DNA from: Candidatus Pelearchaeum maunauluense
Lineage (GTDB): Archaea; Thermoproteota; Nitrososphaeria_A; Caldarchaeales; Caldarchaeaceae
Direction: 5' to 3'
Assembly: GCA_030059675.1 (NCBI GenBank)
Contig: JANVYQ010000004.1
Coordinates: 121,086-185,085 of the forward strand
DNA: 64,000 bases
Numbering within the stretch: position 1 is the stretch's first letter; the number at the start of each line of letters is the position of its first letter. Shown in pieces: positions 1-8,172 of this stretch. The notes beneath the pieces are model-generated. The model was not told the origin of the DNA, made no database searches, and saw only the letters and a program-made list of their open reading frames with translations. The translations under genes and the position numbers were made by a program.

Positions 1-20
1 ATTTGACCTGGGGATGTTAG

Positions 21-953
21 TTGGCTGATAATGCGGAGATAATAGCGCGGGATAGGAAGATAGGGACGTTGCTGGTTAATGACGCGGAGATTATCAGGAT
101 ATTATCAACCAGGCGCGGCGCTAGGATAGCTAGGCTGCTCGCTGAGAGGAGTAGCTATCCTGCTGAGATAGCTCAAAAACTAGGTGTGAGCAAGCAGCTG
201 GTCTACCACTATGTAAGTAAGATGGAGAAGAGCGGCCTTATAAGGCCTGTTGACGGGATGCGTGTTAGGGGAGGGCAGGCCAAGATATACAAGATGAATG
301 TTGATGCTGTTAGTCTTGTTCTGAACCCGCGGGGGTGGAAGCCCGCCACCGCTAGGCACATACCTGAGAAGCTCGGCTCCTTCCTCTCGCCTATAGTGAG
401 CGGAGGCCGCCTCAACGGGCTTGTTGTCGTAGGCTCGCCACACCCACACGGCCCGTTTAGGGCTGTAGCCACAGACGGCCACTATGGATTCCAGCTCGGC
501 CTCTTCATAGGGCAATACGCAAAGATAGGCGACGAGTTCGCTGTACGTCTAGATGTTGATGTCAGGGCTGAGAAGCTATACGAGCAGAACATGATACTGC
601 TGGGCGGCCCTGGGACGAATATAGTGACATCCATGATGAACCCGCATCTCCCGATTAAGTTTAACGAGAGCAACTATTGGGCTGGTATAGTCTCGCCCAC
701 GCAGGTTTATACCTACGAGTCATGCGGCTTGATAGCCAAGATACCCAACCCATTCAGGGAGGGTTGTAGTGTTATCGTCTTGGCTGGTCTTAGGGCTGTG
801 GGCACGAAGGCTGCCATAATGATGCTCACAACACGCTACGAGGAGTTGTTGAGGGAGTATGATGGGGAAGATAGCTGGGCTGCTGTTGTGATGGGGATAG
901 ACCTGGACGGCGATGGACGTATAGACGAGGTTGAGCTACTAGAGACGACCTAA
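21..953 (+). CDS. Winged-helix protein with S-layer-like C-terminal domain
   Basis: The protein is 310 aa. Residues about 20-95 form an ArsR-type winged helix (PAEIAQKLGVSKQLVYHYV, then a basic wing). The remainder resembles the C-terminal domain of archaeal S-layer proteins, with a glycine-rich GGPGTNIVTS segment, LPIKFNES, and a terminal EF-hand-like DLDGDGRIDEVELLE. No signal peptide or membrane segment is visible, so it is probably a cytoplasmic DNA-binding protein that reuses this fold as a sensor or oligomerisation module. The TTG start directly follows an in-frame TAG. The 3' end overlaps the convergent mocA-like gene by 15 nt. Ligand and targets are unknown. Confidence 0.8.
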   Translation: MADNAEIIARDRKIGTLLVNDAEIIRILSTRRGARIARLLAERSSYPAEIAQKLGVSKQLVYHYVSKMEKSGLIRPVDGMRVRGGQAKIYKMNVDAVSLVLNPRGWKPATARHIPEKLGSFLSPIVSGGRLNGLVVVGSPHPHGPFRAVATDGHYGFQLGLFIGQYAKIGDEFAVRLDVDVRAEKLYEQNMILLGGPGTNIVTSMMNPHLPIKFNESNYWAGIVSPTQVYTYESCGLIAKIPNPFREGCSVIVLAGLRAVGTKAAIMMLTTRYEELLREYDGEDSWAAVVMGIDLDGDGRIDEVELLETT

Positions 954-1529
954 GCGGCGCTCAGCCTTCTCAAGGTCTTCAGGCGTATCTATGTCAAGTA
1001 GCTCTTCCTCACCAACCTCAATAAGCCCAGCATTATTGATGTGAGCCAGTATCACGCTCTTCGCTCCCGCGTCGCCAGCGAGTTTCATCAGCTCTGGGAA
1101 AAGTTTTCGCGAGAATATGGCTGGGTTCATCGGCTCACGCCCACGCGAAGCAGCCACAACATCATAACCACCATCTAGAAACATGGCTAAGAGCCGTCTT
1201 AGGGTATTTCCCGATACCAGCGGCTGGTCTCCCAAGAGGAGGAGAAGCCCATCAGCCATCGGCTCAGCCCACCTAGCGGCGATTCTTATTGAGGAGGAGA
1301 GTCCCTCCCATGGAGACTGGTTAACCAGCAGCGCGAAGCCCTCCAAGCTGGTGAAAAACCGTTCATAACCAGGCTTGACCACCAGAGCCTTATATCGTAT
1401 ATCTAGTGGAGACAGGCTATCTATTACCCAATCAACAACACGTTTCCCACGTAGTTTCTTGAGGAGCTTATCATCTCCAAACCTGGTTGATAAACCAGCC
1501 GCTAACACCGCAGCGGCAATGTTACGCAT
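939..1529 (-). CDS. MobA/MocA-like nucleotidyltransferase
   Basis: The 196-aa protein opens with the family signature AAAVLAAGLSTRFGDDKLL, an NTP-binding loop with a conserved Lys, followed by LLLGDQPLV and a C-terminal DIDTPEDLEKAE. This matches molybdenum-cofactor cytidylyl- or guanylyltransferases (MocA/MobA), which transfer a nucleotide to molybdopterin. Length is typical of the family. No molybdenum enzyme or other Mo-cofactor gene lies nearby, so the substrate could instead be another sugar- or phospho-acceptor of the same fold. It is convergent with the preceding gene and divergent from the zinc-finger gene at 1587. Confidence 0.82.
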   Translation of the reverse strand: MRNIAAAVLAAGLSTRFGDDKLLKKLRGKRVVDWVIDSLSPLDIRYKALVVKPGYERFFTSLEGFALLVNQSPWEGLSSSIRIAARWAEPMADGLLLLLGDQPLVSGNTLRRLLAMFLDGGYDVVAASRGREPMNPAIFSRKLFPELMKLAGDAGAKSVILAHINNAGLIEVGEEELLDIDTPEDLEKAERRLGRL

Positions 1530-1555
1530 GCAAGGGAGTTGTTGGTGTGAGAAAT

Positions 1556-1562
1556 ATTTAAG
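1556..1562 (+). promoter_or_regulatory. TATA box for the zinc-finger gene
   Basis: The AT-rich core ATTTAAG is centred about 26 nt upstream of 1585, immediately before the ATG at 1587. The spacing fits a leaderless archaeal transcript and favours ATG 1587 over the in-frame TTG at 1575. Confidence 0.5.
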
Positions 1563-1586
1563 ATAAATCGCCTATTGCTTGAGGTT

Positions 1587-2000
1587 ATGCTGGGACATAT
1601 CTCAAAGACTCAGGAGCCTGCTACTTGTGTTGTATGTAAGCGCGAAGGAAGGCCTGGGGAGCAGTTTCACTACATAACCGGCCTGGGCGCCGTCTGTATG
1701 CGCTGCGGCCTAGAGCTGGTTGATTGTAGCTCATGTGGTAAGAAGGTTAAGCGAATCACGATTACCGTTTTGAGGGGGAGAGCCTTGTGTCTAACATGCT
1801 ATAAGGCCGAGCGCGAGCGTGGCGAGAAGCGTATCCTAAAAGAGGTGGTGGCGGACAGCCTAGAGGCGTTAATGAAGAAAGTTGCGGAATCAACACCAGA
1901 GGGCTTTAGGTTCGTTGGCGTCAGGCTGAAGACAAGCTCAAAAACAACATGGCAAGCCGAGTATGAACGAGAAGATATCTTTGAAATGAGATGCAGCTAG
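1587..2000 (+). CDS. LIM-like double zinc-finger protein, function unknown
   Basis: The protein is about 137 aa. The first half carries four cysteine pairs (CVVC, CMRC, CSSC, CLTC) spaced like two adjacent treble-clef or LIM-type zinc fingers. The second half is a small alpha/beta region (VADSLEALMKKVAES then FRFVGVRLKTSS) without recognised motifs. The TTG at 1575 is an alternative start, but promoter spacing favours the ATG at 1587. I do not recognise a named family. Nucleic-acid or protein binding is likely. It precedes cdvB by 114 nt that contain a separate TATA-like AGATATTAAA near 2067. Confidence 0.7.
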   Translation: MLGHISKTQEPATCVVCKREGRPGEQFHYITGLGAVCMRCGLELVDCSSCGKKVKRITITVLRGRALCLTCYKAERERGEKRILKEVVADSLEALMKKVAESTPEGFRFVGVRLKTSSKTTWQAEYEREDIFEMRCS

Positions 2001-2114
2001 AGTATATGGCCGTGATATCTACGCTGGTATTTCCATAAGATTATGAAGCTTATGCTTTGGTTTGAAAGATATTAAATCGGAATCAGCGCAGTAGCGGCGG
2101 CGGAGAATTAAGTC

Positions 2115-2915
2115 TTGAGCGGGGGCTGGAAAAATATCTGGACGCTGTTCAGCAGGCCTGGGGAGCGCATAGAGGTAGTAGAAACAGGCTACGACATGGT
2201 AGATGACCGCGAGGAGTTCAGACTTAGGATAGAGAAATCCCTATCCCAGCTCAGAGGGCAGATTGAGCGGCTCAACAACAAGTACAGAGAACTGGCCGCG
2301 AGGAACAAGCTATATTTCGAGAAATGTATCGAGGCACTGGTAGCTAGGGACGAGGAGAGGGCTAAGATATACGCCTCCGAGATAGCTGAGATTAAGAAGC
2401 TGGCCAAGATAATAATACATAGCCAGCTTGTCCTGCTCCAGATAAGGATTAGGCTGGAGAGCATCCTAGAGCTAGGGGAGGTTCTCGTCCTAGTAAGGCC
2501 GCTCATAACCCTGCTGGAGAATGTGCGCACAGAGATAGCTGATGTAGTCCCAGAAGCTTCGGAAAACCTCCGCTCACTCGCCAACACGATAGAGAACTTC
2601 ATAACCGAGTCCGAGACGTATGTCGAGCCACCGCCCAGCCAGGCTCTTGAAGAACTCTCAGACGAAGCTAACTTCATCCTAAACGAGGCCAGGAGGATAG
2701 CCGCTGAGAAGGTGAAAGAACACTTCCCAGATATACCAACGCTCACAGAGGAGGAGAAGGCAGTATATTCCTACGTGATGTCCAACCAAAATGAGGAGCT
2801 GGACCTGGACGAGTGCGCATCGCAGCTGGGGATAAGACCCGAAAACCTACAGGAGATATTGAGGAGATTGCAGGAGAAGGGACTGATAGAGATACAGATA
2901 GGGGAGGTTAGCTAG
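2115..2915 (+). CDS. cdvB: CdvB, ESCRT-III-like division protein
   Basis: The 266-aa protein has a basic N-terminus (SGGWKNIWTLFSRPGERIEV) and a long helical ESCRT-III core (about 30-165, with IEKSLSQLRGQIERLNNKY and an IIHSQLVLLQIRIRLESI helix). A proline-containing linker (EPPPSQ) leads to a C-terminal winged helix (about 205-262, LTEEEKAVYSYV to LQEKGLIEIQIG). That layout matches crenarchaeal CdvB, whose winged helix contacts CdvA and whose linker binds the Vps4 MIT domain. It would polymerise at the division site. The start is TTG. The last 8 nt overlap the convergent CdvC gene, unlike the co-directional cdvABC operon of Sulfolobus. Confidence 0.86.
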   Translation: MSGGWKNIWTLFSRPGERIEVVETGYDMVDDREEFRLRIEKSLSQLRGQIERLNNKYRELAARNKLYFEKCIEALVARDEERAKIYASEIAEIKKLAKIIIHSQLVLLQIRIRLESILELGEVLVLVRPLITLLENVRTEIADVVPEASENLRSLANTIENFITESETYVEPPPSQALEELSDEANFILNEARRIAAEKVKEHFPDIPTLTEEEKAVYSYVMSNQNEELDLDECASQLGIRPENLQEILRRLQEKGLIEIQIGEVS

Positions 2916-4023
2916 TCCCATACTTCTCCTGCCATTTCAACAGCTTCTGCATATTCTCCAGAGCTATTGATGGTCGTCTCTTCTTCAGAACTTCCAGAAA
3001 ATCATCCATGGTTATTGGTCTTGGGTTTCCGTCGCCGCTTCCAGAGGAGAAGAGCTCATTAACCACACGAAGCTGTGCCTCCATGCATACGTCATGTATA
3101 TCTGCCGCAGAATAGCCATCAGACATAACAGCGAGCTGATGTAAATCAACGCCAACATCAAGCTTCAAGCCACTCGTATACATGGTGAACAACTGCTTAC
3201 GCGCCTCCAAGTCTGGTAAGGGAACGTAGATGCGCTTCTGGAATCTCCTGATGAATGGCTCGTCCAGATACCAGGGCTTATTCGTTGCTGCTATGACGTA
3301 GATATACTCCTTCTTGCCCTTGCTCAGTATTCCATCCATCTCCTTTACGAGCTGGTTTCTTACCCTAGCTTCTCCCCCAACTTCCAGGAACCTCTCCGCC
3401 GTGAGCGAGTCAACCTCGTCTATGAAGATTATCGCTGGCTTTCCCTTGCTGGCCACCTGCCTGGCCTGGCTGAAGAGGCGTGCCACGTTTCTCTCAGACT
3501 CTCCGAGCCACTTGGACATTATCGTAGCAGCGTCAACGACGAAGTAATGCGCGTCAATCTCCTTTGCTACGGCAGCCGCGAGGAGCGTCTTACCGCATCC
3601 AGGGGGGCCGAATACCAGAATCCCACGCGGCCAACCAAGCGGAAAGAGGTCTGGCCTCCTAACAGGAAACACTATGCTCTGCCTAATCGCCTTCTTAGCC
3701 TCCTCAATATTCACTATGTCGTCCCACGATACCTGCGGCTTATGACGTAGTATAGTGTCGTTGAATGTTACTTTCTGCTGCTGTGTTACTGCTAGCTTAT
3801 GCTGCTCAGCTACCCCCAGCTTCTCAATACGCGCCTCATACTGGCTTATCTTCTCGACGAAGACCTTACGCAGCGCCTGGTCTTGAGTTAGGTTATAGAG
3901 CTTCCACAGCAGGTCTATCGCTTCGCGGTATCTCTTTACAGCCTTAGCTGTCTGTCCTATCCTGTCATAATAAACAGCCTCACGGGCCTTGTATGCTGCT
4001 ATCCTCTCCAGCTCGGCGAACAT
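2908..4023 (-). CDS. cdvC: CdvC, Vps4-type AAA ATPase
   Basis: The 371-aa protein has an N-terminal helical MIT domain (about 1-75), a linker, and one AAA module. The AAA module shows Walker A GPPGCGKT (139-146), Walker B IIFIDEVD (198-205) and an arginine-finger region at FIRRFQKR. This is the Vps4 homologue that remodels CdvB/ESCRT-III polymers in cell division and membrane scission. Its start is supported by the perfect Shine-Dalgarno GGAGGTGA at 4027-4034, three nt before ATG. It is the convergent partner of cdvB. No cdvA is recognised in the window. Confidence 0.93.
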   Translation of the reverse strand: MFAELERIAAYKAREAVYYDRIGQTAKAVKRYREAIDLLWKLYNLTQDQALRKVFVEKISQYEARIEKLGVAEQHKLAVTQQQKVTFNDTILRHKPQVSWDDIVNIEEAKKAIRQSIVFPVRRPDLFPLGWPRGILVFGPPGCGKTLLAAAVAKEIDAHYFVVDAATIMSKWLGESERNVARLFSQARQVASKGKPAIIFIDEVDSLTAERFLEVGGEARVRNQLVKEMDGILSKGKKEYIYVIAATNKPWYLDEPFIRRFQKRIYVPLPDLEARKQLFTMYTSGLKLDVGVDLHQLAVMSDGYSAADIHDVCMEAQLRVVNELFSSGSGDGNPRPITMDDFLEVLKKRRPSIALENMQKLLKWQEKYGTS

Positions 4024-4073
4024 CTTTCACCTCCTTCCGCGGCCTATTCTGCTATCAGGGCTACGCCGAGAAC

Positions 4074-4082
4074 GTTATATAG
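4074..4082 (-). promoter_or_regulatory. TATA box for cdvC
   Basis: On the minus strand the sequence reads CTATATAAC, which places a transcription start near 4052. That leaves a short leader carrying the strong GGAGGTGA site in front of the cdvC ATG. Confidence 0.55.
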
Positions 4083-4147
4083 ACTAGCCTCGCCCAACCA
4101 GATAGCATTATCCAGGTATTTACTGTATAATCATGATGAATCCAACC

Positions 4148-4645
4148 TCATAATTCTTCTTTCACCGCCGAGAAGGAGACGCATGTTACTGTCTTGCCCA
4201 CACCCTCTATTGAACGGAGCTTATCTATCACCAGGGAACCTATTGATTGCATGGACTCGCCGCGCACTTTCAGCAGTATGTCCCACTCTCCAGATATTAG
4301 GTGAACCTCCACAACGTCATCCATGGCTGCTATCTCTTCTGCAAGTTTCTTCTGCGATATTCCTGAGCCAGGTACGAAGGAGACTAGGATGAAGGCGGTG
4401 GTCGGCTTTCCCATCTTGGCATAATCGAGTCTTACTGTGAATTTCTTGATTATTGACTGGCTTTTGAGCCGTTTTATACGCTCTTGCACGGTTGTTCGGG
4501 GCATCTTGAGCTTTGACGCCAGCGTGGTTATGCTCTGGCTAGAATCCTGCAATAGCTCCTGCAAGATTCGTTGGTCCTTCTCATCTAATTTTGCCTGCAT
4601 GCTCTCGGTGTTTCTGTTCCTGGAGGTCGTTAAACTTTCTTTCAT
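4148..4645 (-). CDS. Lrp/AsnC family transcription regulator
   Basis: The 165-aa protein has an N-terminal winged helix (about 20-70: LDEKDQRILQELLQDSS, LKMPRTTVQERIKRL) and a C-terminal RAM/AsnC ligand-binding domain (about 80-160: TAFILVSFVPGSG, VVEVHLISGEWDILLKVRG). This is the standard Lrp layout, which forms octamers and senses amino acids. An internal Met at residue 16 could also be the start. It is divergent from the HMG-CoA synthase gene across 77 nt containing promoters for both, so it might regulate that cluster, although proximity is the only evidence. Confidence 0.88.
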   Translation of the reverse strand: MKESLTTSRNRNTESMQAKLDEKDQRILQELLQDSSQSITTLASKLKMPRTTVQERIKRLKSQSIIKKFTVRLDYAKMGKPTTAFILVSFVPGSGISQKKLAEEIAAMDDVVEVHLISGEWDILLKVRGESMQSIGSLVIDKLRSIEGVGKTVTCVSFSAVKEEL

Positions 4646-4685
4646 TCGTCATTCGTCTATAACGTGGAAGGCAGATAACTAAATA

Positions 4686-4694
4686 CTTTTAAAG
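4686..4694 (+). promoter_or_regulatory. TATA box for the HMG-CoA synthase cluster
   Basis: CTTTTAAAG is centred about 26 nt before 4717, just ahead of the ATG at 4723. The transcript would have almost no leader. Confidence 0.5.
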
Positions 4695-4722
4695 AATCCA
4701 CCCCCACCACAAATGAGCAACT

Positions 4723-5769
4723 ATGCCGCAGATAAGGGACGCAGCTATTCACGGTTATGGTGGCTATGTGCCGCGTCTCCGCATAAAGGCTACGGAAATT
4801 GCACGTATCTGGGGTAAGGAGAGCGGCGAGGTTCCCATTAAGGAGAAGGCGGTTGCAGCGATTGACGAAGACGCTATAACTATGGCCATAGAGGCATCTC
4901 GCTACGCTATACGTAGGGCGGGGATAGACGCGGCTAGGATTGGCGCCGTGCATGTGGGGACTGAGTCTAAGCCCTATGCCGTGAAGCCCAGTGGGACGAT
5001 AGTAGCGGAGGCGCTGGGAATAGGCTCTAACATAACCTCGGCAGACTACGAGTTCGCCTGCAAGGCTGGCACAGAGGCGATGCAGAGCATAATAGCTATG
5101 GTCTCTGCTAGGCGTATAGAGTATGGCCTCGCCATAGGCTCCGACACGGCTCAGGGGAGGCCTGGGGATGCGCTGGAATACACCGCAGCAAGCGGCGCGG
5201 CCGCTCTGGTCATAGGGAGAGAAACAAGAGACGCCATAGCGAGGTTTGAATACTCGGTAACCTATGTAACTGATACGCCAGACTTCTGGCGTAGAAGCTA
5301 TGAACGATTCCCCATGCATACTTCACGCTTTACGGGAGAGCCAGCATACTTCAAGCATACGATAACCGCGGTTAAGAATCTCCTAGCGGAAAACGGCTAC
5401 AGCATTAATGATTTTGATTATTTCATCTTTCACCAGCCTAACGTCAAGTTTCCACTAACCGCTGCCAAGATTCTCTCCATACCATTAGCGAAGGTTGAGC
5501 CTGGGATAGTTTCCGATGTTGTTGGCAACACCTACGCTGCCTGCTCCATGCTGGGGCTTGTGAAGGTTCTGGACATAGCCAAGCCTGGGCAACGTATATT
5601 GATGACCTCATTCGGCTCAGGCGCGGGGAGCGATTCCTTCGTTATAACTGTCGGGGAGGGAATAGAGGAGAAGAGGGAGAGAGCTCCTCCATTAGCGGCG
5701 TTCTTCAGCAGGAAGAAGACGATAGACTACGGAATGTATCTGAAGATGCGGGATAAGATAAGGGTGTGA
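4723..5769 (+). CDS. Archaeal hydroxymethylglutaryl-CoA synthase
   Basis: The 348-aa protein condenses acetyl-CoA with acetoacetyl-CoA to HMG-CoA, the second step of the mevalonate route to archaeal lipids. The thiolase-fold features are intact: Glu in TESKPYAV (about 81), the nucleophile Cys113 in YEFACKAGTEAM, the FHQPNVKFP histidine, and a GSGAGSDSF loop. Length matches archaeal enzymes rather than the longer eukaryotic ones. It is the first gene of a three-gene cluster, 3 nt before the thiolase gene. In methanogens the equivalent three proteins form one complex that channels acetoacetyl-CoA. Confidence 0.93.
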   Translation: MPQIRDAAIHGYGGYVPRLRIKATEIARIWGKESGEVPIKEKAVAAIDEDAITMAIEASRYAIRRAGIDAARIGAVHVGTESKPYAVKPSGTIVAEALGIGSNITSADYEFACKAGTEAMQSIIAMVSARRIEYGLAIGSDTAQGRPGDALEYTAASGAAALVIGRETRDAIARFEYSVTYVTDTPDFWRRSYERFPMHTSRFTGEPAYFKHTITAVKNLLAENGYSINDFDYFIFHQPNVKFPLTAAKILSIPLAKVEPGIVSDVVGNTYAACSMLGLVKVLDIAKPGQRILMTSFGSGAGSDSFVITVGEGIEEKRERAPPLAAFFSRKKTIDYGMYLKMRDKIRV

Positions 5770-5772
5770 GAG

Positions 5773-6927
5773 TTGAAGAAGGTTCTCATAGCAGGATATG
5801 GCCTTACGAAGGTGGAGGAGCACTGGGATAGGAGCTTGGAGAACTTGATGGCTGAGAGCAGTCTCAAAGCCCTGGAGTATGCTGGCCTCTCGCGTGTTGA
5901 TGCTGTTTATGTGGCTAATGTGTATGGTGAGGTTTTGCAGGAGCAGGCCGTTCTCGGCTCTGTCTTGGCCGAGGAGCTGGGTATGAGCGGTGTGCAGGCT
6001 TACAGGATAGAGGCGGGAGCTGCATCTGGGATAGCTGCTGTGAAGATGGCTGCTAACGCGATACAGTCTGGAGAAGCCAACGTAGTCCTTGTAACTGGTG
6101 TTGAGAAGCTCTCAGACGGTACGGCAGAGGAGCACTTAGCCCTCACCGCGATGGAGGAGCGCGAAGAATACACGGGCCAGATGGGTGTTCATCAAGCTGC
6201 TAGCGCCGCGCTACTATACAGGCTCTACCTAAGTCGGTATGGTGCTAGGCAGGATGGTATAGCCCAGTTCGCCGTCATAAGCCATGAGAACGCCGTTGGT
6301 GTGTCTCACGCGCAATACCCCTTCAAGGTGGGCTTGGATACGGTTATGAAATCACCCTACCTATCGGAGCCTCTTCACAGGCTTGAGGCAACGGCGGTAG
6401 CTGACGGCTCGGCAGCCATAATACTCTGCTCAGAAGACTTCGCAGCAAAGCTTGACCCGCCCAAGGCGAGGTTGGCCGCGTGTAGCCTAGCAACCGACTA
6501 CGTTACACCATTTGACAGGGAAGACCCCCTCCACTTCCAAGCCCTGGCGCGCGCTACTCACAGCGCCCTAGAGATGGCCGGCGTCTCAAGGGAGCAGATA
6601 GGCTTTCTGGAGCTTCACGACTCCTTCTCAATAGTTGCCGCCCTCTCGCTGGAGTCGTCTGGCTTCTTCCCGCGCGGGAAGGCTGGGGAGGCGGCTCTCG
6701 CAGGAAAGCTGAGCCTCAACGGGGAGCTACCCATAAACACCTTCGGCGGCCTCAAGGCGCGCGGCCACCCTGTAGGAGCTACGGCAATCTACCAGCTCGC
6801 TGAAGCTTATCTCCAGCTAACACACCAAGCTGGGAAGAACCAGCTAGACAACGCTAAACACGCCATGGTGCAGTCGCTGGCAGGCTTGGGATGTGCGGCG
6901 GCGGTATGCATTCTTGAGGAGGCGTGA
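5773..6927 (+). CDS. Thiolase-family protein lacking the nucleophilic Cys
   Basis: The 384-aa protein belongs to the archaeal acetoacetyl-CoA thiolase (SCP2-like) family. It has ELHDSFS (His282) and GGLKARGHPVGA (His332), both typical active-site segments. However, the segment that normally reads EA-A-C-A-SG is here EAGAASG (residues 80-86), so Ala83 occupies the position of the acyl-carrying cysteine, and the first Cys in the protein is only at 219. It may be a scaffold or a CoA-binding subunit, or another thiolase may supply the chemistry. TTG start, 3 nt after the HMG-CoA synthase stop. The DUF35 gene follows by 4 nt. Confidence 0.88.
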   Translation: MKKVLIAGYGLTKVEEHWDRSLENLMAESSLKALEYAGLSRVDAVYVANVYGEVLQEQAVLGSVLAEELGMSGVQAYRIEAGAASGIAAVKMAANAIQSGEANVVLVTGVEKLSDGTAEEHLALTAMEEREEYTGQMGVHQAASAALLYRLYLSRYGARQDGIAQFAVISHENAVGVSHAQYPFKVGLDTVMKSPYLSEPLHRLEATAVADGSAAIILCSEDFAAKLDPPKARLAACSLATDYVTPFDREDPLHFQALARATHSALEMAGVSREQIGFLELHDSFSIVAALSLESSGFFPRGKAGEAALAGKLSLNGELPINTFGGLKARGHPVGATAIYQLAEAYLQLTHQAGKNQLDNAKHAMVQSLAGLGCAAAVCILEEA

Positions 6928-6931
6928 TACC

Positions 6932-7348
6932 ATGTTGGAGTTTGGAATCAGGATACCTAGGTATTGGCGCGGCAAGCCTTTTAGATATCGACTTGAAGGA
7001 TTTAGATGCGAGGAATGCGGCGAGTTCCACTTCTCCCCAAGGCTCGTGTGTAGAAAATGCGGTGGAAAGCGACTGCGCCGCGACAAGCTCTCCGAACGCG
7101 GGAGGCTCATATGCTATACCGTCGTAAAGTCGGCTTCACCAAGCTTTGAGGCATACACGCCCTACATAGTGGGGCTAATCCAGACGGAAGACGGAACCAT
7201 GATAGTGGGACAGCTTACAGACTGCGACCCCGAAGAACTACATGAAGGGATGGATGTTGAGGCTACGATAAGAAGGCTGCAAACCGATGGCGAGAGCAGG
7301 CTAATCGCTTATGGTTATAAGTTTAGACCCGCTATACAGCGCCCTTAA
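6932..7348 (+). CDS. DUF35 Zn-ribbon/OB-fold protein
   Basis: The 138-aa protein has an N-terminal rubredoxin-like zinc ribbon (CEECGEFHFSPRLVCRKCGG) followed by an OB fold (CYTVVKSASPSFEAYTPY, then VGQLTDCDPEELHEGM). DUF35 proteins bind CoA and bridge thiolase to HMG-CoA synthase in the archaeal mevalonate complex, which matches its place as third gene here. ATG 6932 lies 4 nt after the thiolase stop and gives the family's usual N-terminus. A longer frame from 6893 would only add residues overlapping the thiolase. The 3' end overlaps the convergent coiled-coil gene by 17 nt. Confidence 0.9.
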   Translation: MLEFGIRIPRYWRGKPFRYRLEGFRCEECGEFHFSPRLVCRKCGGKRLRRDKLSERGRLICYTVVKSASPSFEAYTPYIVGLIQTEDGTMIVGQLTDCDPEELHEGMDVEATIRRLQTDGESRLIAYGYKFRPAIQRP

Positions 7349-8147
7349 TCTTTTTCCACAGGAGTATTATGGCGTATTCGCGTGGTATGTTGTCGCGCTC
7401 CATTAGGCGCTGCACATCCGCGGTTAGCATGGCCTCTGCTCGCGTGCCGTGAGAGAGCACGTACCTCTTCTTCACCTCCTCCAAAATCCTGTCAGCCAAC
7501 TCCCTAGAAGTGGTTACGTCGTTAATCGTACGCGGCAGCTCTGATATCTCGTGAATCTTCTCCTCAAGCTCCTTAATCCTATTCCTAAGCATGCTAAGCT
7601 CCTGCCGAAGCTGGGGAATCCTAGCCTCCAACTCTTCTTTCAGACCAACATCGCCTTTACTAGAAGCAGTCTCATCTAGTTGGAGTGTGTTAAGTTCTAG
7701 GCTTGCCCAGTAGAGGTCTACCTCAACCTTGCTGAAGCGCTCTTCTAGCTGTGCCTTAGCCTGCTCTAGGATTTCTAGGGTTCTCCGCGAGTCATTAACT
7801 ATCTTGGAGCGTAGCTCGTTTAGCCTGGTTAGTATCTCTCTAATGGCGCGTGGGGGGACGGTCTCACGTATGCATAGTTCCTGGAACTTGAAGTCCCGTT
7901 TCCTTACATTCTCTATGTCTGACTTGAGCTTTTCATAGTGATTGATTGCGCTCTCCACCAAAGCCTCTTCTGGCTCTTCCTCCGACGCTACCTCAAGCTG
8001 CGGCTCAGCCTCTTGCTGCTGTTCTTCGCGAGTCTCTACAGCCTCGCTCACAGGCTCTATGACTGGCATATCCTCGCCAGTAGGGGGCTGGCTCTCCTGC
8101 TTCTTAGCCCCCTCTCCAGAGACTCTAACGATAATCTTACGCGGCAT
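7332..8147 (-). CDS. Acidic coiled-coil protein next to the JAMM peptidase
   Basis: The protein is about 271 aa and I do not recognise a family. After a basic start (MPRKIIVRVSGEGAKK) comes an acidic, probably disordered stretch to about residue 80 (many Glu/Gln/Pro). A long heptad-rich coiled coil follows (about 85-220, including LRQELSMLRNRIKELEEKI), then a compact helical C-terminus (ADRILEEVKKRYVLSHGTRA to YAIILLWKKIKGAV). ATG 8147 is preceded by a good GGTGAGG site at 8153-8159. A TTG at 8168 is the alternative. It directly follows the JAMM gene and is probably co-transcribed, so it may be a partner or substrate adaptor. It is not CdvA, because the N-terminal PRC barrel is missing. Confidence 0.75.
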   Translation of the reverse strand: MPRKIIVRVSGEGAKKQESQPPTGEDMPVIEPVSEAVETREEQQQEAEPQLEVASEEEPEEALVESAINHYEKLKSDIENVRKRDFKFQELCIRETVPPRAIREILTRLNELRSKIVNDSRRTLEILEQAKAQLEERFSKVEVDLYWASLELNTLQLDETASSKGDVGLKEELEARIPQLRQELSMLRNRIKELEEKIHEISELPRTINDVTTSRELADRILEEVKKRYVLSHGTRAEAMLTADVQRLMERDNIPREYAIILLWKKIKGAV

Positions 8148-8172
8148 CCGCTCCTCACCGTTTGACAAGCTA

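Noticed and set aside
4657..5319. 220-aa minus-strand frame inside the HMG-CoA synthase gene
   Set aside because: It is Cys/Tyr/Arg-rich, antisense to a well-conserved enzyme, and has no family resemblance.
7332..8147. Coiled-coil protein considered as CdvA
   Set aside because: CdvA has an N-terminal PRC-barrel before its coiled coil. Here the N-terminus is acidic and disordered, and the gene sits with JAMM rather than cdvB.
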